Shown here: in pieces, positions 45,683 to 59,312 of the stretch
How the letters are laid out: each line of letters begins with the position of its first letter
How positions within the stretch are numbered: the first letter of the stretch is position 1
Origin: Owenia fusiformis
Taxonomy: Eukaryota > Annelida > Polychaeta > Sabellida > Oweniidae
Length of the DNA stretch: 60,000 bases
Direction of reading: 5' to 3'
Assembly: GCA_903813345.2 (NCBI GenBank)
Contig: CAIIXF020000001.1
Span: forward strand, 8,065,098 to 8,125,097
Made by a program: the position numbers and the translations under genes
Notes under the pieces: generated by a model
Seen by the model: the letters and a program-made list of their open reading frames with translations, nothing else
Databases searched by the model: none
Told to the model about the DNA's origin: nothing

Positions 45683-48600
45683 ATGATGAGGCATATCTTA
45701 GCATACTTAACTCTGGTGTTATGGCTCTTCCTTATGGAGTGTGGCTCGGGCTATGCACGCGCCCAGAAGAGACTCAACAGTTACACAACAAATGAGGGGG
45801 ATGAGTTATCAAATCTAAGCACCAACGAAGCGGTATGTTCACAATGTTATTTATTATCAATTAGGCTTACATGTCCAAGTTGGGTTATTGTGTTATTTGG
45901 GGCCAATCTTTATGTCATTCTATTTGTAAACAACATAGATGGTTATCGTGGTATAAAAATCAAATATATCAAAGATAAACATAACATTTTCAACCTACTT
46001 CAAACAATTCCCAAAACAAAAGGCTGGATTATGAATACATGCTTTTCGGAGAGGTAGAGGAAATTGCGTTGATCTGGTGAAGGATGTATTTTGAATAAAA
46101 TTTTCCTGAGTTTGTATCTATTTTCTTCCTAAGTTTAAAAATGTGTTAAATGCGTGTGGATCATTCAAATGAAATATGCCATACCGCAAAGTGATGGTGA
46201 TTGAACGGTAAATCATAAGTCTATTTTTCACACCTTCTAATGTGGCAATTGAATTTCTGAATGCTAAAGATTCTATAACTTAACTAAATATGATACCAAA
46301 GATGCTCTCAACCTTTCAATGCATACAAACAGTCAGTGGTAAATAACACTACATAAAAAACAATCTTGTGCAAAGTTGTTATAATTGATTTGGATAGTTA
46401 CTTTAAAAGCTAAACTCTCTTCAATAAGTTAAACAGTTCATACTTAATTAATTTTTAAGAAGGAATCCAGAATACGCGATGCTGATAAATATCTCAATTA
46501 AGAGTGCATACAATCAGGTTAATTCATTTTATACACTATAAAAGATAATAATGTCCCCGTGAATGTTCATCCTTCAAGATCGGTCCTTCACTGCTTTCAT
46601 AGCAGATCAAGCAATGTAATCAATGTAATGCAATGCATTACTCTTGGGCCAATGATGCTGAATGTTGTCCTAGTTTGTGTTTTATATTTAAACTGTCCCT
46701 TGATTGATAATCAAATGAATAAAAAGACAATAATCGCACTTACACTTGGGGATGGAATATATCTCTCGTAATAATTAAATCTTTCGCAGCTAATACACAT
46801 CTTATCTTTACTATTTATTCACAATCGGGGCTAGCAAGGATCATAATCTAGGGATCCCCGGGTAGGGATCATAGTTTCTGTCACATCGGACCGAGCAAGT
46901 AAATAAAACGCTGTATCTTCACCACAACGTCCGATACTTTTGAAATGTGTTTTATTCCATCTAATTGGAACTATAACTAACATTTGGCAAAACATCCTTT
47001 CCTTCTATAGTATATGACCATTATTCAAAGCATACCCATCATTGCAAAGTGTGGGTACGTTTACGAAATCAAGTAAAATCAAATCTGCTTTGAGTTTTTA
47101 TGTGTTATTTTCTTTCATTACACACAAACACAATCTGAAAGTCTTGACACTTTCTTTATTGACAATTGAAGCTATCCGTTACCTATCCATTGTAAAGCAA
47201 CGCGTATGACCGTGCATTATAGCACTTCATTCACACGTCTCAAATGATCCTGCTTTCATCGTATGATATATAGGGAAATTTTATTAGCGTAACGCTACAA
47301 AACGAAATGTTATCATACAGGGGCGGACCTGGAAACTGACAAGGGGGACAAAATATTTTACTTTTGAAATCCCCTTTCTGGAGAACTTGAACTTAAAGGA
47401 ACATTTTTAAAATAAAAACTGTAACCTATATCACACAGGCATCACTTTTGAAAATGAGGCTAAAACTCTAGTCTCAGGATAAAACGTCACCCACGTCCTC
47501 CAGTTTCATATGTTATTGTAGTTTTCACAAATGGATTGCAAGAAAGGCTTAAATCGAGTTCTGAATGATTCCTTCGAAATTTCAGGTTAATGAGGAAGTG
47601 ACTAAAACAGCTGAATGTTAACTTTGAATAAAGAAAGTATAAATGCTCTCGAGTTTCTGAAACATTCTGACTAATCTAGTATTTCGTATGACTGAAATGA
47701 ATTACTTTGGTAGACCAGTATGTTGTTGAAGCCCATACCAAAATGACTGAGACTCGAAAGAAACTAACTGCTACTATAAATCAAGACGGACCTAATGGCC
47801 CTAACGAAGTATCCAGTTTCTCTAATTCTCAGATTGATTCCTTCTTCAATCTTGCTCATAAATGCCTTTCAACATCATTTATGTATTTGTTCAACATAAA
47901 ATTGAGAACTTGGCTGGATGTTAATGAAACATCAGGCTTTTTATACCCCTGACCATATGTTAGTTTTACAGGAATTAATTATGAAATTCGCCTTCTTCTC
48001 CCGCGATCGTAAATTAAAGACGGATACCCAAGTGGAGGAATGTGTTATGGTAAAAATCTGGTATCAATCGACTGGCAGTATTCTCTAAGGTGATATACAG
48101 AACCCCCAAAAGTTAAACTGTATGTTCTAGGTATTATATTCATCGTTTCATATTTTTAATACCCACGATCTGAGTTCAAATTCAATTCGATCTATTCTGT
48201 AAAAGAAATACGTAGATTGAAAATATCGGTCTAGCTGGGAAAATTGAATTTTCTTGGAAATCTGGGTAGAGATCGTGATGCTCCTCCAATGTGTTTATTT
48301 TTGTTTAGCTGCAATTAATTGGGCTTATCCAGTAATTAGTAGTATCGCAACAAGCTATCACTGCAGTAAGGAAGATCCAAATATTACGTAGCTTAGCCTG
48401 GTATCGAGACTCCGTCTTTACATTAGTCTTGCTTTAAGATCCTGGGCCCCTCATCTTCTTCAACAACAACTTGTGGGATTGGGAAGGTGTCTTTGTACAG
48501 TGAGGGAGGGCTCGCAAGGGTTTGTAGCTAGACTATCTTTACATTGATTTTATAGTATAATATGTTTCGCCAATGATATCAATAATAAAAAACAATAAAC

Positions 48601-51600
48601 TGGCCAAGGACAAATGACCAATGACATCATCTCAGGAGTGAGATGTGAATGCTCTTTTTGTCCGTCTGTCCGTCAGCCTGCATATTTTGTTTATCTGTCC
48701 GTTTGTTTGTTTGTCTGTTCTGTGTTTGGCTGTTTATTTGTTTTTCGTTTGATGAGGTTTTTTGAGGAGATAATTTAGGATAAACCTGTCACTGTTACTT
48801 TATTGTTTGCCATGAAACGAATATTTTGTAACAATACATCAAAATAAAACGGGGAAATAACGAGTGGCAAACAACAAATCGATCTTTCAAGAACTCAACT
48901 GGTCGAACTAAAACTACTATAAAAGATGAAGAAGTGGAGCCATAGGATTTGGTTATGAACAACTTCCATTTGCTTCTGGATCAAATAGTGAACAAATTCG
49001 GCTTATTAGTCATTTCCACATTTGGGACAACAATACAGACACTATTAATATCGCATCAATACAAAATATCAATAAAATCTCAGACAATAATCTTTTCTTC
49101 ATCCTCGTTTCATTTCTTAACACCGGTGCCACATGCGTTTTTGAAATAATCATCGAATTTAGAGATTGCATGTGAATCAATAAATTGTTCACCGGTGTGC
49201 AACTTCATGCTGATGCCTAGGGACACAGTTGTGTGCTCTGTTCAAGAATTTTTCAAGATGGCGGCTGAATTTCAAAATGACCACCATTTTTTCGTTAAAA
49301 ACGAGATATGTGATAACTCAGGTATAATGAGGAATTACAATATCTCTGCTCTCTGTATTCTAGGGCTCCCAGGCCTTCCCGGATATATGGATCACGTGGA
49401 AAAGAACTTCAATGAATTATTAGATCGTATCTGGCTGTGAGATATCACCGATATTTGTGTACACCAAAATTTGGTTTTAAACGACAAACGATCTTCCTGC
49501 TTTCTTTGGTTTCTTTTATTTGTTCACCATGATTAATCCCCAACTAAAGGTCTCTCCCACACACAGAACAGGAGAACATATAATGAAGTGACATTTCCCG
49601 TATTGATACTGCCCTGTATTTATCACTATATTTGTAAATATAACGATAGATCATATTATAGATAGGAATCCGCAATTCATTTGTTTTTAACCCAGTTACA
49701 GTACACTCTGGAGTTAACCTGACAGATGCCGATTTTTGTGTCGTAACTTCGCGCGCAATTGCGAGGCATTGCCGCATTAGTTCAATAGCTTTAATAAGTA
49801 ATATATAATACTCGGTCATTTGTCAAATCATCAAAGAAGTTTGATTATACAACGTTGACTTCAGAAAAGAAGGAAATGCTATGGAATAATAATAACAGTG
49901 TATTTATTTTCGGCCAGTGCAATCTCATCAAAGTAATAGAACCGGAAATGGGTGGCAACATTCTCCTGAAAATATCAGACGTCACGCTGAATGTCAATTA
50001 TTCGGGCCATTAGCTTTTTGTTCCCTATCATTATATCAATTGTATGGTTACAATAGTCTATGAAAACCTTCATTGAAATAATTGAAATACTCATAACCAA
50101 AGGATATAATGAGGGGTATAGGGGGTTAAATCAATCCATTTAGTTCACAATTTTGTTTATTCATCAAATGTAAACACTGTTATTGGAAACAAACAAGATG
50201 TGCCAAAAAGGAATTCATTGATATATAACAGCATTCTCAACAAGTTCGTAATTATTTCCTTCTATATTTGGCTAACGATTATTGATTGCATTGACTGCTT
50301 GTTTGTATGTACAGTGGGAATTTGTGCGGAATTGTGACAAGTTTCTTAAGGTAGAAGCAACTGCATTCTTCAGGACGGAGAACATCAGTCGAGCAAACAC
50401 TTCGATTATACGCGAATATGTATCGGAATTCCAACAAAATGCCAGACTCACCGCAGAGTGTTTGCCCTTGTAAGACAACACGCTTTCATCCATTCACAAT
50501 TCACACGACTCTGATTTTAAACAAATCAGTTCACATAAAGTAGCATACTACAACCAATATGATTGTATCAATATTCCGAACATGATACCAGCTCGTAGTA
50601 AATCCATTTTTGGAAATAACATAACGTCATCATTATGTAAACCTTTGACGTTGACGTTTTATATTGGTTCAATGAGTACATATGATTTAGAGCATTGCGT
50701 TGATGGTGTTGATTTTGTTCTCAAATGTTGCGCTTTGTTCAGTGGAATAATATTTTGCAACCAAACACTGATTTCTACAAGATGAATAGTTTGAACGTTT
50801 GAATATTACATAAGAGGCATAAGAATTATTAAAGCAATGTTTAAACAAAGCGCACTATTACCACTTCAATGGGAAACTTTTAAAAATTCAAAACACAAAA
50901 GTAAGATGATAAAAAAATTATATTGGAAAAATGAGGCACCGATGGATTTGCTGTAATTTATTTCCCAAGTGAAATTATATTTTCGCGCAGATATAAAGTA
51001 GGAATAAAGTATGCGAGGTTTAATAAAAGGTGAACGTGTATGATCAGACACAACAAATCCTAATAGATTCGATCAATGGGTTTACAATAATTGGTGCCAA
51101 ATCGGGTTTACAAATGATTCTAGCTCCTTCTATGGCGCCAGACCCTCTCCGAATGTTTGCTTCCTACATTGGCATCATTTTCCTCAATTTCAATATTTTT
51201 ATTATGAAAAGGTACTTGAAGATCGTATTCATCGTTCTTTAGAAGAAATACCTATCCAACATAAATCAAAATTCAATGTTTTCTCAGTGTTTAGTAGGGA
51301 TAACCAACGGGCCATTCAATAATATCCCCTACACGCAGATCAAACGCTAAGTGAGCACAGAAGCTTGTTGTTTAATGGCAGTGGATTTCAGAAGATTTGT
51401 GATGAGCCAGGGCTAAACTCTAAACAAACTTAACTGACACTTCTTAACGCCACAGATGAGTACAAAGCATAGATATAAGTTTTCAAATCTCCCATTTACA
51501 CCAGCGGTGTGAAAAACGGTTATTGCTTCGCATCTAGTTTAGACGGTTAGCTGCACGTTTTAGCGCAAGCTTTTACAATATCCATTTGAGATCTGATGAA

Positions 51601-54600
51601 CCAGAACGTCGATTTTTTCGATATCAAGTGTAAGAGAAATATGTTGTACAATACAAATAATGTCAACAATAATATTTTATTATGGTTTTGGATTGTAATA
51701 TTGATTCCGCAATGGTGAGGAGGGGTTTGAGAAATACAAACATAAACATATGACTGATGTACCCTCAGTCCCTTATGTTGTTTTATACTTTTGGTCTTTT
51801 CCCTTTGGAGATCTCTGCTTTCATATTTGCTTGATTATTAAAATATTACAAAGATGATATATTTAACCAAATGTGAAATGATAAATTAAATTATTATGAT
51901 ATTATTTGATATGATACGCTACTTATATGAGCTAACGTAATTTTTACCAATAACGATATCCCAATAGGAAATTGGGGTTTTTAGATACTAGATATAGTAA
52001 TTGAATAAAGATCGTCGCCATCGTGAATGTAAATCAACTCATTTAGAGCATTTGTGGTTCAGGTGAAAATGCTGAATGAGAATTGTAAAAGGCAAGTTTA
52101 GGAGTGACAAAGCATCATTACACCATCATCAATCTACGTGGTAGATCATAATTTTACGATTCTGTCATTCTATCATGCGAAAGCCTTGCAGAAGCTACGT
52201 GCATCTAGACCTCTCCAATCGGACTAATATTTATTGTGCATCACTCCTGTATGCATACAGTACCATATATCTTAGTGCGTATCACTTACATGCCTGTTGC
52301 AATCACCCCATCAACACATTCGTACCTCAGTTACACATAACTAACAAATAGCTAGGACTTAACACTTTCAAAGAAAATTACAGTTTTTATATAAAAATCA
52401 GATTGATACAAATTAAGTAGGATATCATCACTTTGCTATCAGCAGGAGAGTATTCCGATTCCGATGCCGTCATTTGCAATTGTGGTTAAAAACTAGATTA
52501 GGGCTAGGATGAACCAGAAATACTAAAAATTCTAGATCTCTTGAGATATTTATAGTAAATATAAAAGTCCACGATCGGCAATATAATCAAGTACAATCCT
52601 GAGTATATGGGTACATAGTAATCGTTTAACTTATCTGCTAAAGGCAACATCTTTCAAATTAATTTTTCATGTTAATTGAACATTGATTTACTCTAGTCTG
52701 GTATTGAACCACTTTGAAAAACAGATAATTGTTCCCATTTCATGATCATTTATTGTTCATCAGATTATGATATAAGTCATCGATAATAGCATGTAATCGA
52801 AGTCGGGAACCAATGTGTCTCTGTTATAATGATAATTGCCATTTTTAAATTCGCTTATCTTGAGTAAATTCCGAAAATGTTTTGTATTGAGGTAAACAAA
52901 ATTATGTTAACTCCAAATATTTACGTATTGATAATAAAGACTCCTGTTTTGTACAATTGAATAGCACAATAACTATTTAATAACAAAACCTGTGAAGACT
53001 GCACAAAGTACAATGCTAGAAAACCCCGTCTAAGTTTAACCTTAGATATATACAGAAAAAAGGGGATGGATAAAAGAGAATACAGTAGTCTAGTGAAATT
53101 ACCTGGATCAGGGTACCTATGCCACACACGAAATTATGTATTGGCAATTTTAAATGTTTTTACAATAACGCAACAGGAGTTACAACGAAAAATGTGCCAA
53201 AATACACTGTTTAACAATTATCTCAATCGGCTATTAAATAAAAAGTAACACCCTCTTTATTAATATCCAATTTGGCGATAAAAATCCCAATGGGTGAATT
53301 GGCACAATCTAGCCTCAATTTCATGTTGTAATGATACAGGCATGCAATGTTTACTTCAAGTAGCTTGTTAATATGGTTAACGAACTCAATAGATTTATAT
53401 ATAATATGATCATGACCATACTTATCCGATGGCATAGTCATCGAGTATGTAGACTAGATGGATATACCCACATTGTAATTAATATTACAAACACTATAAT
53501 ACCTTATCAGACTTGTTGTCGTCTAACGTACTTCAATATTTAAGAACATTAGTGAATGTATGCGGACGTCATGTACGTATACGGTACAAGATATAGTAGA
53601 GGACCACACTCAATAATTAAATCATGTAGAATATTTAACGAGTGGCGCCCCGGAGTATCCAGTTATGTCGGGATTAAGACGTCCGTCTACCAATCACGAA
53701 GAAATTATAATTGCTAGGAGGTAGAACTCGAATTTCGAATACTAAACGTGTTGAATAAGTCCTCCTTCATACTAAACATTAAAGATATTTTATATGATAG
53801 TTTTGGGCTCTTGAAATCAAGCAATTGCCATCAAGATCAATCCAATAAAGGGTACAATTAATTAATATATATATATATTACAGAACATCACAGTTTAGCC
53901 ACAGTCTACTATAAACAAGCTCAAAGTCAGTTACATATGAGCGTAGCTATACGTTCTTCTAGGCAGGAGTCTAGCATACCATTTTATCATCTCTAACTCT
54001 TGCCCACTCTTACTCAACAGTCAACGCCAATTCTTGCCCACTCTGATTCAAAGGTCAATGCTAATTCTCACCCACTCTTACTCAACAGTCAACGCCAATT
54101 CTTGCCCACTCTTACTCAACAGTCAACACTCTTACTCAACAGTCAACACCTGTCCACTTTTACTTAACAGTCAACGTCAACTCTTGCCAACTCTTACTAA
54201 ACAGTCAACACTCTTACTCAACTGTCAACACCTGTCCACTTTTACTCAACAGTCAACGTCAAGTCTTGCCCACTCTTACTCAACAGTCAACGCCAGTTAT
54301 TGCCCACTCTTACTTAACCGTCAACACTCTTACTCAACAGTCAACATTCTTACTCAACAGTGAACACCTGTCCACTTTTACTTAACAGTCAACGTCAACT
54401 CTTGCCAACTCTTACTCAACAGTCAACACTCTTACTCAACTGTCAACACCTGTCCACTTTTACTCAACAGTCAACGTCAAGTCTTGCCCACTCTTACTTA
54501 ACAGTCAACACTCTTACTCAACATTCAACACCTGTCCACTCCTACTCAACAGTCAACATCAATTCTTGCCCACTCTAACTCATCAGTCAACTAGGACTGT

Positions 54601-57600
54601 CCATTGTCTGCTAATCTGTTTTATCAAAGTAGCATGCATTGGGAAGTAGTTTTCTCAAGAGCATTAGGGTTGAGTTATTGAATTATTGCAGTTCCGTACG
54701 CAGTTTAGTGAGATATTCGCTCCAGAAGACAGCCTCAAGTCCCTACTGGCGCCGCTACCCCCTCAATAACGAAATTAATTATGCCAGCTTACAGAACTGG
54801 CAGGAGTCGTAAATGCATTTTGCCATCAAAAAACAAGATTTACTTGTCGGATATAAAAATAGGATGTCTTATATTGATTCGATTTTGATGAGAACCTTCT
54901 AGCTGTAAACACGATACACGTATCCCATAAACAAACTGAGAAACGAGCAACCATGATGCAACTTAGAACTATTTGTTTCCACAAGCCATGGGAATATAGG
55001 TACATCAGGGGAATAATAAACAATTCAAAGAGCAATAGATAATGCTGATCCATCGTACTCAATCGTTAATTTAGATAAAATATTCAGTTGTCCTGCAACT
55101 TGTGTTTTGATACTTGTGTTATCATTAACTGTTGAACACAAATGGTTTTTAAATATTGAAGTTTGTGTGTTCCAATGTTGGCTCTTGTTGAATCAGATTT
55201 GAAACGCGATGTACCAACAGAAGACTACATTGCTGCCAGTTCAGTAAAGTGGTATAAAATAGCATTAGTTTAGTAAAGGTGTGTGTTTGACAGTCTGTCA
55301 TCATTCCTAGCATACCTGACCATATCTCCCGGATGTTGAGATGAATCGCGCATTCAATGTAATGCAAATATCTAATAACGTACTCATAAAACGAATCATT
55401 GGAGCCATGTATAACAATTAATATGCCATATATTGCAATGACTGGTCGCCTGTGGCGAGTGTATCATCGTAAACAAAAGGTTTAATCATTCAATGATTAT
55501 CACCATTAATGACAAAACTATACATTATTAATTATTTTGTTTGATATTACAGTTGGATATTACATATTAAGTGTTTTGGTTGATATTACCTCTTAAATGT
55601 TAAAATATTTTGCTCTTCTAAATATCATTTTTTCTGGTTGACGATCGCTCCTTAGTGTATTTAAAAATAAAAATGTCAGTTTTTGGTTGATCCTACCTTT
55701 TTAATGAAAATTATAAAATATTGTGCTTTAAGATTTAGATTAAGTTTTAGGTGTGATGGTTTTGTATAGTATCATGCAAATATTTTACTTTTCTATGTAT
55801 CAAGTATTGGGTGGATTATATCTCTTTATTGTCTTTAAAAATGCTCTCTTTATGTTAAGAAGTTGGTTGACGCTATACCTCTTTAGTCTATATTATAAAC
55901 TATTTTGCTCTTCTAGGTTTCAAGTATTTTGGTTGATGATACCTTTTAGGGTGTTATAAAAATAATTATAGCTATTATTGTTTCCTTTCTTGTTGGTAAC
56001 AGTTAGTGGGTGGTATAATGCATGTACATGTAAAATGCTTTGAAAACGATACACAACAATCCCATTACTCTTGTCAGCTGAAAAAGAACATGACAGTGAG
56101 AGATATAGGGACACAAGTGAGACTAATTCATAAGCAAACATTATACATACTCAGATGTAGGTCTGGCAATGTGAGTTGGTCGTATTTAATATTGTCACCT
56201 TTCAGTAGTTTTATGTCAAACATCACAATTAATTTGTACTCTTTAAAAGTTCGTTGTTAAATGTGATGCTATGATGCCCGAAACAAGTACATATGGTTCT
56301 TACAACATTACAAGTATACCGATAACATAACAAGTATGGTAAATATAAAATGATTATTACAAGTATGGTTATGGATGGTGCCCGTAGTAAGTATGGCAAT
56401 ATAAGATACCCATGTATTGCAATATGTGATGCCTGTAACAAATATTGTAATGTATGATGCCTGTAACAAGTATGCTACTATGTAATGCTATAAATAATGT
56501 AAAAAAATGGTAATATGTGATGGCTGTACAAGAATGGTAATATATGATGCGTAACACGTATGGTAATATATGATGCGTGTGACAAATGTTGTAATGTATG
56601 ATGCCTGTAACAAGTATGCTACTATATAATGCTATAAATAATGTAAAAAGAATGGTAATATGTGATGGCTGTATGGTAATATATGATGCGTAACACGTAT
56701 GGTAATATATGATGCGTGTGACAAATGTTGTAATGTATGATGCCTGTAACAAGTATGCTACTATATAATGCAATAAATGATGTAAAAAGAATGGTAATAT
56801 TTGATGGCTGTACAAGAATGGTAATAAATAATGCGTAACACGTATGGTAATATATGATGCGTAACACGTATGGTAATATATGATGCATGTAACAAGTATG
56901 GTAATATATGATGCCTGTAACAAGTATGCTATTATATAATGCTATATAATGTAAAAAGAATGGTCATATGTGATGACTGTACAAGTATGGTAACATATGA
57001 TACCTGTAACAAGTGTGGTAATATATGATACCTGTAACAAGTGTGGTGATATATGATACCTGTAACAAGTGTGGTAATATATGATACCTGTAACAAGTGT
57101 GGTAATATATGACACCTGTAACAAGTGTGGTAATATATATTACCTGTAACAAGTGTGGTAATATATGATACCTGTAACAAGTGTGGTAATATATTATACC
57201 TGTAACAAGTATGCTACTATATAATGCTATAAATAGTATAAAGAGAATGGTAATATATATGATGCCTGTAACAAGTCAGCTAGCTCAGAATGAATGTCTA
57301 TAATTTTATATTTCTTGATTTTCATTCCAAGACCAAGATAATAAAGTCAGGTAGCAAAGAAAAATGTCTGTGTGCCAGGTTATTAACAATTGACTTAGAG
57401 AGCAATATTTTGGTATTACGTTTGTTTTCTACTTAAGCTAAGTAATAATTTTTCAATTTATGATGTTAAAATATACCGTAAATTAGAAAAGATATTAGCA
57501 CTGCTCTTGGGTAGATGACAATTTTATGAACCCCTTGTTTCTTAGCCAGGTAAGCACGAAACGCGATGGCCGATGGGGAAAGCATAGAACTAATAAAACA

Positions 57601-59312
57601 CATGATTACAAGCAGTTAGATGGAAATAAACTCCTAATTTCCAAACTAGTGATTTAACATTAAAAAAGAAGACAGTGTCAAATGACAGCACTTATATTTT
57701 TTCTGATAATCCAATGAAGGAATTTCAATAACTAATATCAGTTTAATGTTTAAAGAAATTTGTTCAGATGTACAAAACTCTCTGTATACTCAATACTAGT
57801 ATACCCTTAAGGGATGATATGGGAAATAATAAATAAAATAAATAAAAAACAACAGCTATTCTAAGAAGATATTAATATTCTATCTGCGCGGGAACAACTA
57901 ACTTAAAGAAAGAACCCAAAACAACAATAAAAATCAACTGCTTATGTCACATTTCACAACATCCATGGAAATTACGATAACTCATACAGCTTAATAAATT
58001 GATGTTTCCGTTTCAGCCTCAAGTGTTTCGACCTGGTGTGATTGACCCACAAAGAAGTTGGAAGCGCTTTATAACACATGACAGAATTAACAGTAGAAAA
58101 TCTAAACCAAACAAAAATAAAATAATACATGAAAGATCGAATACAATACTTAGTGTAAGTAGAATTTGTATTTTAGGTATCTAAACAAACCAATGTTTTA
58201 GAATTTGTGTAGGTCACATTTTTCTTTTGATTACGATCATCATCATCCAAAATAAAGTTTTATTACTAATTTAGAAAAAACAGATGTGTTTAAATCAACC
58301 CTGGATAAAAATCAACAATTTTCATGAACATTCACCAACAATTTTAACAAATTGTGCTACATCCTGCTATGTTTATGGAATTTGTACTATTTTGTTCAAA
58401 TACTCAACTAGACCCACCACACAGCTTACGTAATTCCATATCGTCGATTACAACGACAAACTACACTACCTATTTAAATTATAATTGATGATTATGTTCC
58501 TCCAGATAGGGCCTAGAGGTCCCCCTGGTCCTCCAGGACCACCTGGTCCCCCTGGGGCTGAGATAACCAAAGAAGTTATGATGAGAGAATTCAAGGAAAT
58601 GGTCAGAGGTAAGAAGGTGTCATTTTTGTGAAATGAAACTGCAATCATGATGAAATCCATTCTCCGAACGCAGTGCTCCAGAGTCCAGACATCACCTAAT
58701 CTGTTTTATTTTTTGTGGGTTGTAGCTCAGTGATTTAGACGGTCTTCATTTTGTTTTATGAATGGCATGTGAAAGTATATGAGGATAATAACGTAACCTA
58801 TATGTTGTTCCAGATGCAGCCGAAAGAAGGGCAGAGAGGCTATTGGCGGAAAGGGTAAGCTAGGTACTTGTAAACAGTAATTTCATTATGTTGGTTATAA
58901 CGAAAAGGGTATGACAGAACAAATAAATGGATAAGTAGTGCAATGAATACGATTGTTATTTTTATTGTTTTATTGTAGGTACAAAATATTTTCCTTCCCC
59001 TCAACGTAAAATCTGATTATTTTGGCCATCTCATCCACTCATTGGATTGAATAGTCTGATAGATATCCTTAGTCATTCTACCTATTTTTTCAAATTATAC
59101 GTATGTAGTGCCTCTGGCGATATTGACATTACCCTGTTATTTTATAGTGTCCAGGTTGTGCGAAGAAGATTAATGGCACATATTACATTCCTCTGGTGGG
59201 AAGCGAGGAGTTCACTATGGTTCCAAAGATCGCTGCAGCGTTCCATTGCAAACTAAGAGGGAACGTTGTTGTTTCTAAGAAGACTTTTTTGGAGCTTCAA
59301 AATTTTCAGGTG
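45683..59312 (+). CDS. Adipolin/C1QTNF12-like secreted protein, 3' part missing
   Basis: Five exons visible (45683-45832, 58017-58154, 58506-58608, 58814-58854, 59148-59312; phases 0/0/1/0/0), 199 codons so far. Exon 1 encodes a signal peptide ([20 protein letters not shown]). Exon 2 is basic. Exon 3 carries a short collagen-like run of five Gly-x-y triplets ([18 protein letters not shown]), then an [15 protein letters not shown]...ERRAERLL helix like the one after the collagen stub of CTRP12. Exon 5 has [20 protein letters not shown], matching the start of the adipolin C1q/TNF-like domain. The remaining C1q strands are past the window edge. In vertebrates adipolin is a secreted insulin-sensitising hormone; here only secretion and the domain order are supported. 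The link from exon 1 across 12 kb rests on matching phase and signal peptide. Confidence 0.8.
46090..53990 (+). other. Adipolin-like intron 1, first two thirds
   Basis: No exon or RNA gene supported. Notable small items: a lone hAT-like end CAGGGGCGGACCTGG at 47318, a TCCG/TCTG stretch at 48658-48720 similar to the left end of the element at 29297, a dispersed motif AAGATGGCGGCTGAATTTCA at 49255, and a short (AT)n run at 53866-53879. Several open frames of 60-90 codons lack any family signature. Confidence 0.45.
54000..54595 (+). repeat. Minisatellite of CTCAACAGTCAAC units
   Basis: Units of CTCTTACTCAACAGTCAACR with spacers GCCAATTCTTGCCCA and ACCTGTCCACTTTTA. A block of about 217 bp starting ACACCTGTCCACTTTTACTT at 54147 is repeated almost exactly at 54364, a higher-order unit. 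Open frames through it are low-complexity translation of the repeat. Confidence 0.92.
54600..56260 (+). other. Intron sequence between minisatellites
   Basis: No gene seen. Loose repeats of TTTTGGTTGATRTTACCT... occur at about 55555-55960 (TTGGTTGATATTACCTCTTA, TTTTGGTTGATCCTACCT, TTTTGGTTGATGATACCTTT), suggesting a very old tandem repeat of roughly 60-130 bp. Confidence 0.4.
56270..57270 (+). repeat. 28-bp minisatellite with higher-order structure
   Basis: Unit GATACCTGTAACAAGTGTGG+TAATATAT (28 bp), best preserved at 56990-57200. A variant segment AAGTATGCTACTATATAATG + CTATAAATAATGTAAA marks larger units at about 56471, 56615, 56754, 56925 and 57210. Minus-strand frames of 60-180 codons here are repeat translation. 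Confidence 0.93.

Noticed and set aside
47318-47340. Complete hAT element starting CAGGGGCGGACC
   Set aside because: I could not find the matching inverted end or an 8-bp TSD, so only a lone end is noted.
47707-47952. 81-codon frame as an adipolin exon
   Set aside because: No similarity to CTRP proteins, and the phase-0 join of exon 1 to 58017 already gives a coherent product.
54034-54578. Repeat protein with STFTQQST units
   Set aside because: The frame follows the minisatellite and has no signal, start context or splice support.
56270-57270. CRISPR-like array or membrane repeat protein
   Set aside because: There are no unique spacers, the host is eukaryotic, and the frames are repeat translation.
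58715-58790. tRNA gene (TGTAGCTCAGTGATTTAGAC)
   Set aside because: There is an A-box-like start, but no B box, no paired acceptor stem and no anticodon arm; at most a SINE remnant.
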